Shown: one piece after another, positions 61,095 through 64,000 of the stretch
How positions within the stretch are numbered: position 1 is the stretch's first letter
Layout: each line of letters starts with the position of its first letter
From: Climacium dendroides
Taxonomy: Eukaryota > Streptophyta > Bryopsida > Hypnales > Climaciaceae
Direction of reading: 5' to 3'
Assembly: GCA_950106755.1 (NCBI GenBank)
Contig: OX467090.1
Location: forward strand, 9,609,489-9,673,488
Length of the DNA: 64,000 bases
Notes under the pieces: model-generated
The model's database searches: none
Told to the model about the DNA's origin: nothing
The model's input: the letters and a program-made list of their open reading frames with translations, nothing else
Position numbers and translations under genes: made by a program

Positions 61095-64000
61095 CTCTTA
61101 CAAACAAATCCACGCCTGTCATCTTTGATTCCCCCAAGTGAAACCGAAGTCCAACAAAGGAATAAGAAATTTGGAAACCCCAACCTCAACAAAGCGACAC
61201 AGACCAGACCCAAAAAAAATTCACTAAAGGATACTGTAGATGTTTGCTCCGCAATTGCTGAATTAAAAGAACCCAGAGGAACCCGTCCTTGTTCATTGCA
61301 CAACTGCGTCTTACACCCAAACCCTCTATGATTGCGCGCATGAAAGCAAACCATAATTCCCATTACACACATACAATGCAGTAACACCCACAAGGAAGTG
61401 AAAATGAATGTGGCGCCACGACCGCAAGAAAGCATAGCACGCTTGGAGAACTGGCTGTAAATGCGCAACACAAAATCCAACACTGGCTACCTATGCAACT
61501 ATGACATCGACGAAGTGGGCTTTAAGATTTCATCGCGGAAGTGAAGGTGGCGCTGAGACAACTTGATGTGGGAGAGAAGGTGGCGCAATAGTGATCAAAT
61601 CCAGAGAGAAGGTGGCATGACAACACTGATGGAAGGGACAAGTGGGCTCCAACGGATAGTGAAATGGGATAAGGCACCAACGACAAAACCCTACTCTCCA
61701 AGACAATTCCGCGTGGAAACTACATCAGGGCCCACCACCACGCGTTGTATGGGCAATTTTGCCTTCTTTTTCCCCATTATTTTTCTATAGGCTTGGTGCC
61801 AGCAATAAAATTTTGGTGCAATTTTGCCCCAAATCGCCAGAAAAAAAAACACTGCCGACAGCCAGAGCGAGGATGGAGGACCAGGAACATTTATAACGGG
61901 AAACGGGGTGACTTATGGATGTTGGGAGATACCTTCGGACAATCCTTCAAGTGACATCGGGAACATCCGTTCACAAAAGGGAACATGGGGAACAAATAGA
62001 AGAGCCGATCAGGTGGCGTTCGAGTGACTTGAACGGCCTGGTGCTAATATACCTCAGCATATTCCATCCCCCTGATCGATCGAACGGCCGAGCCTGCGAT
62101 TGCAGAAGCGCGTCGCTGCTTCGATTTGAAGGCAACGGAGAATTTTTGTGAGCGGAATTGGATGGTGGAGAGTGAGGAGCGCCAGAAATTTCATGTACGT
62201 CGGTTTTTGTAACTTCTCAAACGTTTGCACAATTTTTTCATCCAGATACTGTTTGTAATTTCTTGTGAGAATGGCGAGATTGAGAGTGGCGAGGTTTGTT
62301 CTTGTTGCGATTTTTGGTGGAGAGGTGAGTTTGTTGATTGTCCATTTGATTGCGCATTCTAACTGATAAGAATTTGAGTTCAAATCCAGTTAAGGCATGA
62401 AATTGTAGTGTCTTGGATTTAAGTTTCAAGGATTTAAGTTTTAAGCTGCCAGCTGACTTTTTTTCATTTCGTAGCAAAAATGGTAGAGAGTAGTTGAAAA
62501 ACGCAGATGGCAAACCAGTCGATAACCTTAGGTTGTTGACACACTTCAATTTTCCTTGTTTCTGAAATTTTCAGAGTGTTTTTGGTGGTTCTTGGTCGCT
62601 ATTTCTAAGAGCCATTTCGTGCATTTTCTGATTTCTTAAATAAGTGAGCACAAATCCGAGAAGCCGGAAAGTCATTCAGCAGTCTGTAATTTCTCATCGA
62701 CTATTGAAGAAATGGTCTAGGTTGGAGAATTTATTCAGCTTTTACTCACCTTTTGCAATTATGAAGAATCCCGTACTATATGTATAATCTGGCTCCTGTG
62801 ACCTCTGCAAAACTGTGTTTTCCTGAGCCCTGTTTAGTCTCATGTTTTCTGGTACAAGCTTTATTTTGTTTCCATGTGAATGCGGTGTACTGAGGTTTAT
62901 GGCACTACCCTTAACCTGACGGAGGGTACTAATAACTAATCATTGCGCTCCTTCTAGGTCTAGGTCTACTCCTTGTGCATTTCATTACTTATCCTGTTGT
63001 CTGTGTTAGCATCTAGCTCAGTCTTATCATTGAACTAGTTGAAGGCTCCCTCTGACTTTGTGATGGATGGCTTTCTTCTGTCCTGTCACGGTGGTACTTT
63101 GGTACTCTCCTATTTCAGTGAAGACTGTCTTCATTGTTTTTTCCGTTATTAGGTACAGGAATATTTTGCTGGCATATCTTGGAACGCCTCCTTTTGACTC
63201 TCCTTTTGACGCACTTCTGTAAGATACCTCAGGGCACGTCATTTCTTAGGAGTGTTATATCCTCAACTATTATCTCTGAGCTAGATTTGAAGCTACAGAT
63301 GGACGATCTTCTGAAGCTCAATTTTACGATTTTGTCCTGAGGGTTTGAACGTAGGTCATCACAGATCTTGGATAGTAAGAAAAGAAATTCCCAGAGTATT
63401 AAGGAATGTATTCGTCTGATTGTAATGTATTTGGGAGGTGCAGTACTGAGCACCAACGAAATCTTGATTTCAATTGTATCACCTTAGAATTGGGATTTAT
63501 ATGCATGTTAGTGTAGAACCTAATACGGACGCTCCTGTTGTGCAGGTCTGGAGGAGGAGCCACGTAGCAATACGCCATAAAATCGCCAACTTCAAACTTT
63601 CCTTCACTATGAGGCATTTCAATAGAGTTGCGGCTTTGGAACTGTTGGAATGGTAGAGCATGAGTGGCGTCGACAGGACAGGTAAGGCCTCATCACTTCA
63701 TGAGTCACCACTCCTGAGTTATTGAGGGATGCTATGGTCTTAGCTTGGCTGAAGATTATCTAATTTGTCAGTATACTAATGGGATAGAGAATTTAGGACG
63801 ACAAAGGTGTGAAGCTCAGCCGGCCACATGGCACCGACATCTCCACTATGAAGCCCAAGTCCACTTTGTGCAAGATTAACTTAGTGTCACCCACAGTTCT
63901 TCAATTCTTTTGAGTAAATTAGTACGATACAGTAATATATCAGCTTGCGCTAATTTAAATAGTTTACAAATAGTGCGACCTTGGTAAATTAGTGTTAACA
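61095..64000. other. Right-hand flank, no gene recognised
   Basis: 61095-61800 is the upstream side of the transposase remnant. From 62050 the DNA is moderately GC-rich and could hold the leader of a plus-strand gene continuing past the window: an ATG at 62162 opens 11 codons to a GTACGT donor. No downstream exon can be recognised. Short frames at 63027-63656 show no family resemblance. Confidence 0.35.

Noticed and set aside
62162..62194. Possible first coding exon (11 codons, GTACGT donor)
   Set aside because: No matching downstream exon could be recognised before the window ends, so it stays a remark only.

Overview
The window is nuclear DNA from a land plant. It has five well-supported protein genes with GT-AG introns or none, telomere-box motifs (AAACCCTAA) in leaders and introns, and plant-type versions of housekeeping proteins. 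Genes are GC-richer islands about 5 to 20 kb apart in AT-rich DNA packed with old, diverged repeats. The very decayed repeats and short gene introns would fit a non-flowering plant such as a lycophyte, fern or bryophyte, but the sequence alone does not settle this.

Layout: RPP30, an RNase P/MRP protein subunit (467-2677, minus, five exons); a secretory cyclophilin (4835-5446, minus, intronless); a Per1/PGAP3 GPI-anchor remodelling protein (9711-12072, plus, five exons); mitochondrial ATP synthase subunit d (15672-18320, minus, five exons); a 17-kb gene desert of repeats (18.5-35.5 kb); a nucleotide-sugar/triose-phosphate translocator family protein (36563-37624, plus, intronless, with a TATA box about 950 bp upstream); ribosomal stalk protein P1 (43113-44780, plus, four exons); a GLUTAMINE DUMPER-like single-pass membrane protein (47411-47881, minus) lying between two decayed minisatellites; and a decayed hAT-type transposase (57990-61094, minus) with several in-frame stops.

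The genes do not form a pathway or operon. Most are housekeeping: RNA processing, protein folding and GPI-anchor remodelling in the secretory pathway, respiration, translation and sugar-phosphate transport.

The intergenic DNA is the less ordinary part. At least three small non-autonomous repeat families recur across the window. Family A is a unit of about 200-260 bp, seen at six loci and locally amplified at a 150-bp period. Families B and C share the terminal motif TAAGGTRGG with TA at the borders, and B contains an internal fold-back. A separate 0.5-kb element has long terminal inverted repeats and TTAA at both ends. There are also clean tandem duplications (77 bp x5, 93 bp x2) and a 165-bp duplication inside the first intron of the ATP synthase gene. 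No CRISPR array, rRNA or convincing tRNA gene was seen.
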